Under the pieces are notes generated by a model. It was not told the DNA's origin, made no database searches, and was given only the letters and a program-made list of their open reading frames with translations. From the NCBI GenBank assembly GCA_019634045.1, contig JAHQWA010000460.1, positions 1 to 38,719 of the forward strand: a DNA stretch of 38,719 bases. The letters are read 5' to 3'. This document shows positions 32,772-38,719 of this stretch, one piece after another. Source of the DNA: Saprospiraceae bacterium. Its GTDB lineage: Bacteria; Bacteroidota; Bacteroidia; Chitinophagales; Saprospiraceae. The translations under genes and the position numbers were made by a program. Each line of letters opens with the position of its first letter. Position 1 is the first letter of the stretch.

Positions 32772-33734
32772 TTATCGCTTAAACTGCTGTAGCACATAAT
32801 CATAAAAGGCAGCGGAGTCCGTGAGTTCCATAACGACATCGACATCTCTTCCCTTTTTAGCATCTTCGTACAGTGTTCCTTGCCAATAATCTTCTGTTTC
32901 AATGGCGAGTTTCATTTGTATGGGCTTCGCAAAAAACTCGGGATGGGGGATATAGCAAGTCGTCAGCACATCCCACATATCATAAAAAGATTCGGAGGCG
33001 ACAATTTCATAGCTTTGGTATGCCACCTCGGAGTAGGGGTGATCTTTGGCTTGATAAGCGAGACTGGCCATGAAACCAGGCGTGATTGCTGCGGAATTGG
33101 TCACATCCAGAGGGAAGAGTGTAATGGGAAAACGAGTATTGTCAAATACCCACTGGATGGCTTCTGGATCGCAGAAGGCGTTCCACTCTGCTTTTGGGTT
33201 CGCTACTTCCGGTGGTAGGGTAGTAGGATCAAGATTGCCTTCTACCTTTATGGCTCCACCCATCCAGATCAAACGATCGATAGCTTGAGCCAGCTTCGGC
33301 CATTGTTCAAGGACATTTCTTAAGGTGGTCATTGGGCAATTGACCAGCATCGTGATTTTCTCTTTTGCTTTCAGCGCCTTTTTCAGTTGATTAAGCAAAA
33401 AAAGATCGCCATCCGGATAGACTGGCCAGTCTGAGTTGTCAGGGGTATTCGCTAAACATTGGATCTTACTTTCTTTAATGCAATCCCCTCGATATTGCCA
33501 AGGGAAGGGATTCCATTGCCGGGCGCGACTGAGGGTGATAGGATTCTTCTTTTGGTTAATGCCAAGATGTTCCTGAATCCTCCATTGGGCTTGCATAGCA
33601 TAAGTATAGATGCAATCTGCATTCATGATAATGGATCCCAAGTAATCCACCTCTTTCATGGTAGTAAGTAATAGGGCAGCCATGAATTCATCAATTGCTG
33701 CATCATGATTAAAAAGTACTTTTTGCTTAGCCAT
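32772..33734 (-). CDS. Inosine/uridine-preferring nucleoside hydrolase family protein, variant Ca site
   Basis: A 320-residue protein with the nucleoside hydrolase fold. The N-terminal motif that binds calcium, normally DTDxGxDD, reads NHDAAIDE here (residues 9-16), so the first Asp is Asn and the last is Glu. Other family segments are present: MLVNCPMTTLRNVLEQWP, LIWMGGAIKVEGN, EWNAFCDPEAIQWVF, ITLFPLDVTN and YDMWDVLTTCYI. It should cleave ribonucleosides to base and ribose, or a related N-glycosidic substrate, if the changed site still holds calcium. It is a single gene upstream of the kinase on the same strand, 107 nt apart. Confidence 0.88.
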   Translation of the reverse strand: MAKQKVLFNHDAAIDEFMAALLLTTMKEVDYLGSIIMNADCIYTYAMQAQWRIQEHLGINQKKNPITLSRARQWNPFPWQYRGDCIKESKIQCLANTPDNSDWPVYPDGDLFLLNQLKKALKAKEKITMLVNCPMTTLRNVLEQWPKLAQAIDRLIWMGGAIKVEGNLDPTTLPPEVANPKAEWNAFCDPEAIQWVFDNTRFPITLFPLDVTNSAAITPGFMASLAYQAKDHPYSEVAYQSYEIVASESFYDMWDVLTTCYIPHPEFFAKPIQMKLAIETEDYWQGTLYEDAKKGRDVDVVMELTDSAAFYDYVLQQFKR

Positions 33735-33935
33735 AATTATAGGTTATCGGTGTATGGAGAATTAGAAAGCAGTCGTAAATGTCAAAATGAAAGATAGAGA
33801 TATTATGGCGCTCGTTCTATTTTTCAACTTTTTATCTACCCAGCGCAAAATTTTTATATGAAGATTTACACCCTCTATATCAAGTGTTTAGATACAATCC
33901 CCAATCAATATTCATCAAGGAGTTTTAACTAAGAC

Positions 33936-33966
33936 TTGATTTAGTTAGGAATCCTAATTACATTTG
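33936..33966 (+). promoter_or_regulatory. Promoter: TTG -33 and TACATTTG -7 box
   Basis: TACATTTG at 33959-33966 fits the Bacteroidota -7 consensus exactly, and TTG at 33936-33938 lies 20 nt upstream. A 17-bp palindrome (33943-33959) fills the spacer, so an operator seems likely. Transcription would begin near 33973, giving a leader of about 124 nt for the gene at 34097. Confidence 0.6.
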
Positions 33967-34083
33967 TCCTGTCTTGCAAAAGCAATTATCCTGAAAGCCT
34001 TCAGGCAACCCCCTGCGTTGCCTTGATTTAGTGAATGCATCAGGTTTTTTTTCGATTAATTAATAAAGTTAGGATTACTAACT
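33943..34083. promoter_or_regulatory. Two related 17-bp palindromes flanking the leader
   Basis: AGTTAGGAATCCTAATT (33943-33959) and AGTTAGGATTACTAACT (34067-34083) match at 14 of 17 positions, and each is close to a perfect palindrome. One lies in the promoter spacer, the other 14 nt before the start codon, 124 bp apart. The arrangement suits a repressor that binds both sites, perhaps with a DNA loop. No regulator gene is adjacent. Confidence 0.55.
34003..34052 (+). promoter_or_regulatory. Structured leader with possible attenuator
   Basis: AGGCAAC (34003-34009) pairs with GTTGCCT (34017-34023) around CCCCTGC. A second, weaker stem CC-T-TGAT (34021-34027) with ATCAGG (34039-34044) is followed by eight T (34045-34052). 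Both stems need 34021-34023, so they exclude each other, as in an attenuator or riboswitch expression platform. I do not recognise a known riboswitch class. The rest of 33735-34096 holds the promoter and palindromes and no gene. Confidence 0.4.
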
Positions 34084-34096
34084 AAAATAAACAATC

Positions 34097-34828
34097 ATGA
34101 GACAACAAACATTGATTCTTGCATTTATTCTTAGTGTTAGCACACTGTTTGCACAGGGGCAAAATGAAGACCCCAGTTTTAAGGCCTCAAAGGATCTGGC
34201 CATTACTAACACCTCTGTGGTATTTGACACGCGATTAGAACAACTCATCTTCAGTATCGAAGTAGAAGGAGAGGCAGGTGCTTCTGTTCCCAAAGCAGTG
34301 GGGCAACTGGATGGAGCACCCGTCTTAGGCTATGTATTTCCAACCAGCCTTAAGCCCACCGATGTCGGCTTTGGAGTCACCGAAGGCATTGTCGCACTAG
34401 TCTTAACCTCTCACCCTGATTTTGATGACACGCCATTATGGGATGAGAATAACGATAAAGACTTTGCTAACGACGGTGTCATTTGGCATCCACACTGGGT
34501 AGTGCTTAATGAGGACAAGAGGGTTGCCGGGGGCTTGTCTGTGAAGCAATTCAATCCTGAGAAGGAAAAAATACTGCTGCCTCCGACCAATCCAGGCATG
34601 CCTATGTATATGGATTCTCCCGGCTTTCCCGTGATCACCATGGGGAAGACGATCCGAGTAATTGTCCCAGCTTACCGAATGAATCACCGAACCGACTTCA
34701 GCTTTGATGCGGTAACGGCCTACATGCAGGTGAATGGCTCCAAGAAGGATCTACCTATGTTAGGAGTATACGCGGTGTATTCGGTTGCATCTGGAGATCT
34801 CTCCCTACCTTATAAAGTATCCAAATAG
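34097..34828 (+). CDS. Exported protein of unknown function
   Basis: A 243-residue protein with a clean signal peptide (LILAFILSVSTLFAQ, cut near residue 20). The mature part begins SFKASKDLAITNTSVVFDTRL and has a His-containing centre: SHPDFDDTPLW, then GVIWHPHWVVLNED (His131 and His133), then PAYRMNHRTDFSFDAVTAYM. The pattern of strands and the His-x-His could bind a metal, but I do not recognise the family. It has its own promoter and an elaborate leader, and is followed after 25 nt by DUF2024, so they are probably transcribed together. Confidence 0.8.
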   Translation: MRQQTLILAFILSVSTLFAQGQNEDPSFKASKDLAITNTSVVFDTRLEQLIFSIEVEGEAGASVPKAVGQLDGAPVLGYVFPTSLKPTDVGFGVTEGIVALVLTSHPDFDDTPLWDENNDKDFANDGVIWHPHWVVLNEDKRVAGGLSVKQFNPEKEKILLPPTNPGMPMYMDSPGFPVITMGKTIRVIVPAYRMNHRTDFSFDAVTAYMQVNGSKKDLPMLGVYAVYSVASGDLSLPYKVSK

Positions 34829-34853
34829 TGCTTATCCTATAAATTCAATAATC

Positions 34854-35132
34854 ATGCAACAGCAAAGTAGAAAAGTAAACGTTTGGGACACCTATGTGAC
34901 CCGGAAAGATGGCGGAATTATGCATTTTGACATTTTAGCTCCGACGGAAGTCGCTGATCCCCAATTAATTTACGAATATGGTCAAGCCTATTTGGCGACG
35001 AAAGGGCAGGAGGGACAAGCATTAGCTGCCGAGCAGTGTCGTTTTTGTCATGTGGAGCAACTTCGAGCTGAGTGGGAGCAGGATATTGCGAGCAAAGGGT
35101 TCTTTGTAATCGAGATGGAGGGGTGTAAATAA
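34854..35132 (+). CDS. DUF2024 family protein
   Basis: A 92-residue protein starting MQQQSRKVNVWDTYVTRKDG, then MHFDILAPTEVADPQLIYEYG, KGQEGQALAAEQCRFCHVE and FVIEMEGCK. This matches the DUF2024 family throughout. The CxxCH-like Cys62-Arg-Phe-Cys65-His66 looks like a haem or metal site, but with no signal peptide it is cytoplasmic, so metal binding is more likely than haem c. The open frame extends upstream into the previous gene; the ATG at 34854 is the family start. A hairpin follows (35168-35217). Confidence 0.88.
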   Translation: MQQQSRKVNVWDTYVTRKDGGIMHFDILAPTEVADPQLIYEYGQAYLATKGQEGQALAAEQCRFCHVEQLRAEWEQDIASKGFFVIEMEGCK

Positions 35133-35217
35133 GTTGGTCGTAGTTGTTAACTAGCGATCAGCATGTACAATAGTAAGTTGGTCGTAGCTTTGCAAGCTAC
35201 GACCAACAATTCTATTG
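35131..35217. repeat. GTTGGTCGTAG repeats with long hairpin terminator
   Basis: GTTGGTCGTAG occurs at 35133-35143 and again at 35177-35187. The second copy forms a perfect 14-bp stem, GTTGGTCGTAGCTT (35177-35190) with AAGCTACGACCAAC (35194-35207), loop TGC. Outer arms CAATAG (35168-35173) and CTATTG (35212-35217) extend it. It lies between convergent DUF2024 and NTF2-like genes and can end transcription both ways. A third copy is at 35759-35787. Confidence 0.7.
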
Positions 35218-35238
35218 ATAAAAGACCAAAATTACAGA

Positions 35239-35721
35239 CTATTGCCCCCAATCATTATTGATCTTTCTACCATCCCAATACATCTCCATACGCTCAATCT
35301 TTCCATTTTTCCAGAAAAGGCGGTATACAAATGGAACCTGGGCTACCTTTCCGACTCTATCAGGATTTTCAGGGTCGTTAATAATCGTTCCCTGCCAATC
35401 AGCAAAAACAATACTTTCATTGCCCACCACGTGTACAGCCTTTATTTCTGCCTCAAACTTTGCAGTTTTGGCGTTCTGGGTTCTTATTTGGATATATTGT
35501 TCAAGGTCTAAACCTTCTCCACTTCCATTTGGCCACTGGAAAGTGGCAGCGGCGGTAAAGTAGGTTTTGGCCTTGACCAAATCCTGTTGCTGTAATTCAT
35601 AAGCCACGAATTCTCGGGTCTTTTTTTCTATTTCTGAATCTTGACTTGCACTCTTATTAGTAAATCCCAAAAAGAATATGGGTAGAAAAATGAAGGAAAG
35701 GACAGTCGTTTTAAAGTTCAT
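35239..35721 (-). CDS. Exported NTF2/SnoaL-like protein
   Basis: A 160-residue protein with a signal peptide (SFIFLPIFFLGFTNKSASQ) and one NTF2-like cone domain: TREFVAYELQQQDLVKAKTYFTA, FQWPNGSGEGLDLEQYIQ, SIVFADWQGTI, and the closing YRLFWKNGKIERMEMYWDGR. The domain often binds small hydrophobic ligands or acts in small-molecule isomerisation. The pocket residues cannot be judged here. It lies downstream of the exported AhpD-like gene on the same strand with a 135-nt gap that holds a GGTCGTAG hairpin. Confidence 0.85.
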   Translation of the reverse strand: MNFKTTVLSFIFLPIFFLGFTNKSASQDSEIEKKTREFVAYELQQQDLVKAKTYFTAAATFQWPNGSGEGLDLEQYIQIRTQNAKTAKFEAEIKAVHVVGNESIVFADWQGTIINDPENPDRVGKVAQVPFVYRLFWKNGKIERMEMYWDGRKINNDWGQ

Positions 35722-35758
35722 TAGTATTCATTTAGGTGGATTGGAAATTGAGAAACAT

Positions 35759-35787
35759 GTTGGTCGTAGTTTGTATTCTACAACCAA
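35759..35787. repeat. GTTGGTCGTAG repeat hairpin
   Basis: TTGGTCGTAG (35760-35769) pairs with CTACAACCAA (35778-35787) at 9 of 10 positions. It shares the core of the repeat at 35131-35217. It lies in the gap between the exported AhpD-like and NTF2-like genes, both on the minus strand, so it may terminate or stabilise the upstream transcript. Confidence 0.6.
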
Positions 35788-35856
35788 AAAGAAAGGCAAC
35801 CAGATCAAGTCGTGATCAGCAACCTGATGCTGGCTGCGCAATTTTAGAACGCATGC

Positions 35857-36321
35857 TTATTTTTTCTGGGCCTTCTTAGCCATAAAAGCCATCATCTTTT
35901 TGAACTCATCTTTGAATTGATCTAGGTCAACGCCATTTCCCTGAAGGATCATACTCCAAGCCCGGGTAGAAGAAGCCGTGACGATAGCTTCTTTGACTTC
36001 ATCTTCGGTAGCGCCATAACCTTTGGCTGCCTCGGTATGAAAGTAAATGCAGTAATCGCAGGGAATCTGGGCAGCCACTGCTAGGTTGATCAGTTCTCGA
36101 TATTTAGGCGGGATAGCGTTCTGTGGGCCTGTGGTAGTAATGAAGTAGGACCACATGCCTGGCACTTGATAGTCTGGAACAATTTCAAAAATGGTAGGGT
36201 AAAAACCGAAGGTGCCAATGATTTCATCTTTGGCTTTTTGGATGGCAGCCTTATCGGTGGTTTGAGCAGACAGGGATAGTGTGAACAACAACACAAGACA
36301 TGTAATGAAGAGGTTTTTCAT
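35857..36321 (-). CDS. Exported carboxymuconolactone decarboxylase/AhpD-like protein
   Basis: A 154-residue protein with a signal peptide (LFITCLVLLFTLSLSAQ) and the AhpD-type motif Cys88-x2-Cys91-x3-His95 in AAQIPCDYCIYFHTEAAKGYG. The family is normally cytoplasmic, so export is notable. The ATG at 36321 is chosen because it begins the signal peptide; the frame stays open to 36378. It lies 96 nt downstream of the hybrid two-component regulator with a perfect -7 box and tandem repeats in front (36363-36426). It probably reduces peroxides or takes part in a carboxymuconolactone-like reaction outside the cytoplasm. Confidence 0.9.
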   Translation of the reverse strand: MKNLFITCLVLLFTLSLSAQTTDKAAIQKAKDEIIGTFGFYPTIFEIVPDYQVPGMWSYFITTTGPQNAIPPKYRELINLAVAAQIPCDYCIYFHTEAAKGYGATEDEVKEAIVTASSTRAWSMILQGNGVDLDQFKDEFKKMMAFMAKKAQKK

Positions 36322-36362
36322 TAGGGTAATAGGTTTATGGTTAAAAATGTAGGTTAACACTA

Positions 36363-36426
36363 CAAACCTAAATACCATCTGCTAATGCCATCTTCGCTAT
36401 TGTTGTAATCTTCTTCGTTATTGTTG
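36363..36426 (-). promoter_or_regulatory. Tandem 21-bp-period repeats and -7 box, candidate HTCS target
   Basis: TCTTCGCTATTGTTG (36391-36405) and TCTTCGTTATTGTTG (36412-36426) agree at 14 of 15 positions and are exactly 21 bp apart. On the minus strand TAGGTTTG (36370-36363) fits the TAnnTTTG -7 box, 20 bp beyond the nearest repeat, so a bound activator would sit at and upstream of -33. One repeat covers the last codons of the hybrid regulator. Binding by its AraC domain is inferred. Confidence 0.6.
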
Positions 36427-38719
36427 CATGGAGTTCTTATCCCGCATTTCTGTAGGGGAAATACCGAATGATTCTGAAAACATGGTGCTGAAATAATTAG
36501 GACTACTATATCCTACCTCATAAGCTATTTCTGAGATAGTAAGATCTGAATGTAGCAACTTGCGTGCTTCATTCATTCGAACCCCTCTGATAATTAGTGA
36601 AGTTGATTTTCCGGTGATGGCCTTGAGTTTACGGTGCAATTGCGACCGACTAAGTCCGATTGCCAAGCATAGCTCTGGGATACCAAAGTCCTCGCTGGCT
36701 AAATGTTCCAAAATTTTAGACTTCACTTTGCTTAAAAACTCGTGTTCCTGCGGATAGTGATTAGCATCCTGGAGGTTAGAGGGAAATTGACCAAAATGAG
36801 ATTGTATTTGCCCGCGTAGATACAGGAGATTATTCAGACGTAAATCCAGTTCTTCAGGCTGGAAGGGCTTTGCCAGGTAAGCATCCGCTCCTTGTCGGAG
36901 TCCTTGCAAGCGCGAATCTGCATCCGCCTTAGCCGTCAGCATCACGATGGGGACATGACTACTCCGCTCATCCTGTTTGAGTAGCTGGCAAACTTGATAA
37001 CCATCCATCTCTGGCATCATGACATCACAAATGATAAGATCCGGGATGAGCTTAAGGGCTTTTTCTACCCCAACCTTTCCATTGTGCGCATGAATCACTT
37101 GAAAACGGCCAACTAAACAGGAACTGATATAAGCGGCCACATCTTCATTGTCTTCCACCAGCAGAATCAGGGGTAGCTTATTATCAATTGGCTCGATCGT
37201 AACATCCTTTGTTACCAAAGGTTGAATTACATTCTCAGGTACATAATACATCTCAGTGACCGGCTCCTTCATCTCGGCCTTACGGCTGATAGGTAGCAGA
37301 ACCTTGAACTGAGTGCCTACTTTTTCTTGGCTGCTGACCTTAATATCTCCCTTCAATCGATCCACCAATTCTTTAACTAAGGCCAAGCCTATTCCGGTTC
37401 CTTCCGTTTCCCGAGTAATCCCACTATCCACCTGATAAAATTGGTCAAAAATATGGGATAAATGATCCTCCGGAATACCGACTCCTGTGTCTATAACTTC
37501 AATGAGCAATTGATTATCCTGTACATCCAGCCCTACAGTAACACGGCCACCATCAGGTGTGTGTTTTAGCGCATTCGAAATTAAATTGCTGATAATCTTC
37601 GACAAAGCATCAGCAGAGTGATCCATCACCAGACTATTTACACTCTTTTCAAACCGCAGTTGAATTCCCTTAGACTCCGCATAAGATTCATAGGATTGGA
37701 CTAAATAACTAACAAAAGGGATTACGTCCCCCTGATGCATGTTGAGTGCTAACTTTCCAAGCTCTAATCGAGACAGATCTAACATTTGATTCACCAAATG
37801 CAGCAAGCGTTGTCCATTTCGCTTAATGGAGTCTATGCCAGATCCCAACCACTTTTTCGGATCTTCCTCCACCTTCCCGGCCATGCCTAGAATCACGGTT
37901 AAAGGGGTTCGAAATTCGTGAGTAATGTTAGTGTATAGCTTTGTTTTGACAGCATCCAATTCTTTGAATTGTTCTGCCTCAGCTTGCGCGACTTTTCGTC
38001 TTAATTGGAAAATATAGATAGTACGAAGGATGGCAAATAGGAGTAAAGCATAGGCTGTATAGGCCCAGATCGTGGCCCACCAGGGCGCCAAAATTCGAAT
38101 TTCAACGGTAGCCGCGGAAGTGCTCCACGTACTTTTGCGAGTCGCACCTCTCACCCGAAAGGTATAGGTGCCAGGGTCGAGATTAGTGTACGTAACATAG
38201 CGTCGTTTAGCATCTGTAGTCAACCAATCCTCATCATACCCTACAAGTTGGTATTGATAACGATTAGTGGCAGGGGAGGTCAAGTCCAAGGCGGCAAATT
38301 CCAAGGAGAAATAATTTTGCCAGTGCTTCAAACGGATCTTATTTGTGAAAATGATGCTTTCGGCTAAAGGAGATGCCCATTCCAAGGTGTCAGCTCTAGA
38401 ACCAGCCAGAGGCACCGTTTTATTGAATAGGCGAAAGTCTGTAATTACAGTTCTAGGCGGCTCGTAAGAGGTTTGAATACTATCTGGATGGAAAATGGTC
38501 AAGCCCTCTATTCCTCCCATGAATAACTGCCCTGACTTTGCCTGATGCCCCGTCCAATAAAAGCCCGCTGGTAAACCATCATCAGGGCCTAGTATAGCCA
38601 CCTCCTTGGAATTGGGGTCGTATCGAATAAGGTGTAACGAATTAAAAAACCAAATTCTACCACGAGAATCCTCTAATACGGGAATAGCTGGTTCGATATC
38701 CAAAAACTCTTCATAGGTC
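36418..38719 (-). CDS. Hybrid two-component system sensor/regulator (HTCS), N-terminus off the right edge
   Basis: The reading frame is open to the window edge, so only the C-terminal part (about 766 codons) is present. In order, numbering from the TTG at 38703: end of the periplasmic beta-propeller (FFNSLHLIRYD, GIEGLTIFHP), Y_Y_Y domain (about 120-205), one membrane helix (about 208-232), HisKA with His262 (THEFRTPLTV), HATPase with Asn377 and GTGIGL, receiver domain with phosphoacceptor Asp560 (IICDVMMPEMDG), and a C-terminal AraC DNA-binding domain ending SPTEMRDK. It senses an extracellular ligand, often a glycan, and activates nearby genes. The exported AhpD-like gene downstream is a likely target. 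Confidence 0.95.
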   Translation of the reverse strand, partial: TYEEFLDIEPAIPVLEDSRGRIWFFNSLHLIRYDPNSKEVAILGPDDGLPAGFYWTGHQAKSGQLFMGGIEGLTIFHPDSIQTSYEPPRTVITDFRLFNKTVPLAGSRADTLEWASPLAESIIFTNKIRLKHWQNYFSLEFAALDLTSPATNRYQYQLVGYDEDWLTTDAKRRYVTYTNLDPGTYTFRVRGATRKSTWSTSAATVEIRILAPWWATIWAYTAYALLLFAILRTIYIFQLRRKVAQAEAEQFKELDAVKTKLYTNITHEFRTPLTVILGMAGKVEEDPKKWLGSGIDSIKRNGQRLLHLVNQMLDLSRLELGKLALNMHQGDVIPFVSYLVQSYESYAESKGIQLRFEKSVNSLVMDHSADALSKIISNLISNALKHTPDGGRVTVGLDVQDNQLLIEVIDTGVGIPEDHLSHIFDQFYQVDSGITRETEGTGIGLALVKELVDRLKGDIKVSSQEKVGTQFKVLLPISRKAEMKEPVTEMYYVPENVIQPLVTKDVTIEPIDNKLPLILLVEDNEDVAAYISSCLVGRFQVIHAHNGKVGVEKALKLIPDLIICDVMMPEMDGYQVCQLLKQDERSSHVPIVMLTAKADADSRLQGLRQGADAYLAKPFQPEELDLRLNNLLYLRGQIQSHFGQFPSNLQDANHYPQEHEFLSKVKSKILEHLASEDFGIPELCLAIGLSRSQLHRKLKAITGKSTSLIIRGVRMNEARKLLHSDLTISEIAYEVGYSSPNYFSTMFSESFGISPTEMRDKNSMQQ

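Noticed and set aside
33070..33288. Several plus-strand frames over 32873-33671
   Set aside because: All are antisense shadows of the nucleoside hydrolase gene.
1..38719. tRNA, rRNA, CRISPR array, insertion sequence or phage genes
   Set aside because: None seen: no cloverleaf or rRNA-like segments, no regularly spaced repeats and no transposase or integrase frames.

Overview
The window looks like chromosomal DNA of a non-model Bacteroidota, most likely in or near the Saprospiria (Lewinella-like). Evidence: signal peptides ending in SAQ-type sites, several -7 boxes of the form TAnnTTTG, little Shine-Dalgarno signal, a hybrid two-component regulator with Y_Y_Y and AraC domains, DUF6252/DUF2024-type proteins, and a planctomycete-type PSD1/DUF1501 pair of the sort seen in marine Bacteroidota. 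The taxon is inferred; no rRNA or tRNA is visible. No phage, insertion sequence or CRISPR array was found.

Layout. 1-950: a broken left-edge fragment, a 123-bp imperfect palindrome and a TetR repressor. 986-5568: likely TetR-controlled redox operon of a DUF7009-like protein, an unusual molybdopterin oxidoreductase, a 2[4Fe-4S] ferredoxin, a small basic protein and a TrxR-like ferredoxin-NADP reductase. 5579-12681: accessory genes (acetyltransferase, VOC protein, lipoprotein, methyltransferase, PLP decarboxylase, DUF6252 lipoprotein, beta-barrel, VWA protein, membrane protein). 12762-22710: the most distinctive part. An AraC regulator is divergent from phytanoyl-CoA-dioxygenase-like, zinc alcohol dehydrogenase and esterase genes. 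These converge, with a 4-nt gap, on a tight minus-strand operon PSD1 cytochrome / DUF1501 / Tat-exported NHL propeller. 23205-27767: VOC protein, PAP2 phosphatase, then NmrA, AhpD-like, DUF1772 and AraC genes on the minus strand. 28091-33734: ChaN-like protein, an APH-like kinase and a separate P-loop kinase (normally one fused protein), an outer-membrane protein whose signal peptide is split by a T9 tract, a DUF2953-GerW pair, and a variant nucleoside hydrolase. 33936-38719: an exported protein of unknown function with an elaborate leader, DUF2024, an NTF2-like protein, an exported AhpD-like protein and the 3' part of a hybrid two-component regulator running off the right edge.

How parts may work together. 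Three regulators sit next to sites that fit their class: a dyad pair at the tetR promoter, 21-bp-period direct repeats between araC and the dioxygenase operon, and 21-bp-period direct repeats plus a TAnnTTTG box between the hybrid regulator and the exported AhpD-like gene. The 13-22.7 kb block may be one catabolic locus: extracytoplasmic c-type cytochrome/DUF1501/NHL proteins acting outside and the dioxygenase, dehydrogenase and esterase finishing the job inside. The substrate is unknown. All identifications are from reading sequence and family memory; no search was run.
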